Below, piece by piece: positions 5,063 to 6,257 of a stretch of 6,257 bases of DNA. The position numbers and the translations under genes were made by a program. The stretch spans positions 1 through 6,257 of the forward strand of contig DAOWNU010000127.1 in the NCBI GenBank assembly GCA_030642425.1, written 5' to 3'. The notes under the pieces are model-generated. The model was given only the letters and a program-made list of their open reading frames with translations. It did no database searches and had not been told where the DNA came from. Source of the stretch: a bacterium (lineage in GTDB: Bacteria; UBP14; UBA6098). How positions within the stretch are numbered: the stretch's first letter is position 1; every line of letters begins with the position of its first letter.

Positions 5063-6257
5063 GTGCTCATATTTCTGGACAACAACTTTGCACGGGACTT
5101 TCTCGCGCTAAGAACCGCGCGGCTGCTCGCGCTAAAAACGTATATCCTCGCATGGAAAGACATCCTGTTCATCCCGGATCATATCGTGAATTGGGCGCTG
5201 GCGGCCTACGATAACTGGAGCGCGGCGCTCGGAAAATCGCAAATCCAAATGGGAGAGGAAAGGGTCGCTTTCGAGGCCATGCACGACGCCGACAAGCTCA
5301 CGTTCGAATACTATGCCAGATGCAAGGCGCTTATTATCGATACTTACGGCTTCGATGACGCGAAGCTGAAGATTTACTGTGTGACCGAGCGGTTTCCGCA
5401 AGACCGCAAACGCCGCCTGGATGCGGTCGAAGATATTCTCAAGGCACATGCGAACCTTGTCGCATCCGGCGACCCCGATGTCCTGCCCGACGTTTTCATT
5501 AACAAACTGCAAACCTACTTCGATGGCTCGAACGGCGCGTGGGCCAGTTTTGTTGTTAAGGAAGAACCTGAGGCAAGAGCCGCGATTGACGAGCAGGACA
5601 TGCTTTTCAACGCGGACTCGGAGAAGCTGGCGGTGCTCTATTCGTGGGTGCTGATGACGTGGAGCCGTTACGAGCCGTTCCTTGTGCAGCTCGGGTTTGC
5701 GCCGAAAACAGGTCAGCAGGGTGGCGGTGGCGGGGATGTTCCCGCGGCGCCGATAGGGTTCGAGCTGAAATGGCTCGAACCGTTCCTCAAGATCGAGTGG
5801 CTGGCGGTCGAGGGCGCAACATCGTATCAAATCGCGTTCTCCGTTGATGACGGCGCGACATGGGAAGAACTGTTCTCCGGCAGCGATTTCGAGTTCGAGT
5901 ATGAGCCTCCCGATGGCAAGCGGCATTATCATGTCCGCGCGCGCAATGCCAACGGCTACGGCGACTGGTCGGGGATTATCGAATACGAGGTTCCGGTCGA
6001 GCCGCCGGTCGGCGAGTGGCCGAACGCGCTGACCGGGCTTTACGCGAATTATTCGGATTTCCCATCGCCGATAATCATCGTCGGCCATGACGGCCAGACC
6101 GGCGCGGAATCCTACCGGCTCAAGCGCCTGAAGGTCTTGATTACCGATCCCGATCCGACGGACGCGGATATGCCGGTCGATAATTATGTCGAGGGCCTGA
6201 CGGCGGATCCTTATGCCGACACGGATATCGCCCCCGGCGACAAGTGCGCGTATTGGG
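5063..6257 (+). CDS. large FN3-domain protein with unknown N-terminal region (3' end missing)
   Basis: The frame is open from the GTG at 5063 to the window end, 398 complete codons. The start is supported by AAGGAGG at 5052-5058 and an in-frame TAA at 5051 that excludes earlier starts; the next in-frame ATG is about 60 codons later. No signal peptide or lipobox is seen. Residues 1-216 are mainly helical, rich in Trp, Tyr, Ala and Asp (YILAWKDILFIPDHIVNWAL, KLTFEYYARCKALI), and belong to no family that I can name. A five-glycine linker (220-224) leads to a fibronectin type III domain at about 230-312 (LKIEWLAVEGATSYQIAFS, HYHVRARNANGYGDWS). Another beta-like segment with a run of Asp/Pro (DPDPTDAD) follows and is cut by the edge. 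The role could be structural or adhesive. Absence of an export signal is odd for an FN3 protein. GC-rich codon use separates it from the upstream gene. Confidence 0.88.
   Translation, partial: MLIFLDNNFARDFLALRTARLLALKTYILAWKDILFIPDHIVNWALAAYDNWSAALGKSQIQMGEERVAFEAMHDADKLTFEYYARCKALIIDTYGFDDAKLKIYCVTERFPQDRKRRLDAVEDILKAHANLVASGDPDVLPDVFINKLQTYFDGSNGAWASFVVKEEPEARAAIDEQDMLFNADSEKLAVLYSWVLMTWSRYEPFLVQLGFAPKTGQQGGGGGDVPAAPIGFELKWLEPFLKIEWLAVEGATSYQIAFSVDDGATWEELFSGSDFEFEYEPPDGKRHYHVRARNANGYGDWSGIIEYEVPVEPPVGEWPNALTGLYANYSDFPSPIIIVGHDGQTGAESYRLKRLKVLITDPDPTDADMPVDNYVEGLTADPYADTDIAPGDKCAYW

Noticed and set aside
5132..6088. Long minus-strand open frame of 318 codons
   Set aside because: It is antisense to the FN3 gene, which has a strong ribosome binding site, a recognisable FN3 domain and no stop. 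The minus frame is an Arg-rich shadow of GC-rich codons with no domain.

Overview
The window looks like chromosomal DNA from a Gram-negative-type bacterium, most likely an environmental lineage in or near the Fibrobacteres-Chlorobi-Bacteroidetes (FCB) assemblage. There are two lipoproteins with lipobox signal peptides and a TlpA-like periplasmic thioredoxin domain. Four intergenic regions carry a candidate promoter with the spacing TTG-N20-TAnnTT, close to the Bacteroidetes -33/-7 signal. Unlike true Bacteroidetes, most genes have strong Shine-Dalgarno sequences. The taxon is an inference; no rRNA or other marker gene is present.

Layout. (1) 1-1004: the 3' part of a TlpA/ResA-like thiol-disulfide oxidoreductase, followed two bases later by an OsmC-family peroxidase-like gene; together they form a probable thiol-redox operon. 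(2) 1005-1142: a regulatory gap with 11-bp direct repeats and promoter P1. (3) 1143-1991: a prohibitin-type SPFH membrane protein. (4) 1992-2276: a non-coding gap holding four triloop palindromes, a short collapsed-looking copy of one repeat segment, a 10-bp palindrome and promoter P2. (5) 2277-3363: two adjacent lipoprotein genes, an Lpp-like coiled coil and an FN3-domain protein, closed by a clear intrinsic terminator at 3388-3417. (6) 3418-4022: about 600 bases without a convincing gene, with an orphan promoter P3, a 21-bp tandem repeat array and promoter P4. (7) 4023-4976: an AT-rich gene for a membrane-anchored coiled-coil protein of unknown family, overlapped ATGA-style by a possible 26-residue ORF. 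(8) 5063 to the window end: a GTG-started, GC-rich gene for a large protein with an unknown N-terminal region and an FN3 domain, cut by the window edge.

The first half reads as envelope and redox housekeeping. The segment from about 3420 to 5060 differs in base composition and organisation (no gene, then tandem repeats, then an AT-rich orphan gene) and is the best candidate for an accessory insertion. I do not see a recognisable CRISPR, toxin-antitoxin, transposase or phage module. The most unusual items are the alternating 21/42-bp repeat array, the palindrome cluster and the orphan gene next to the array.
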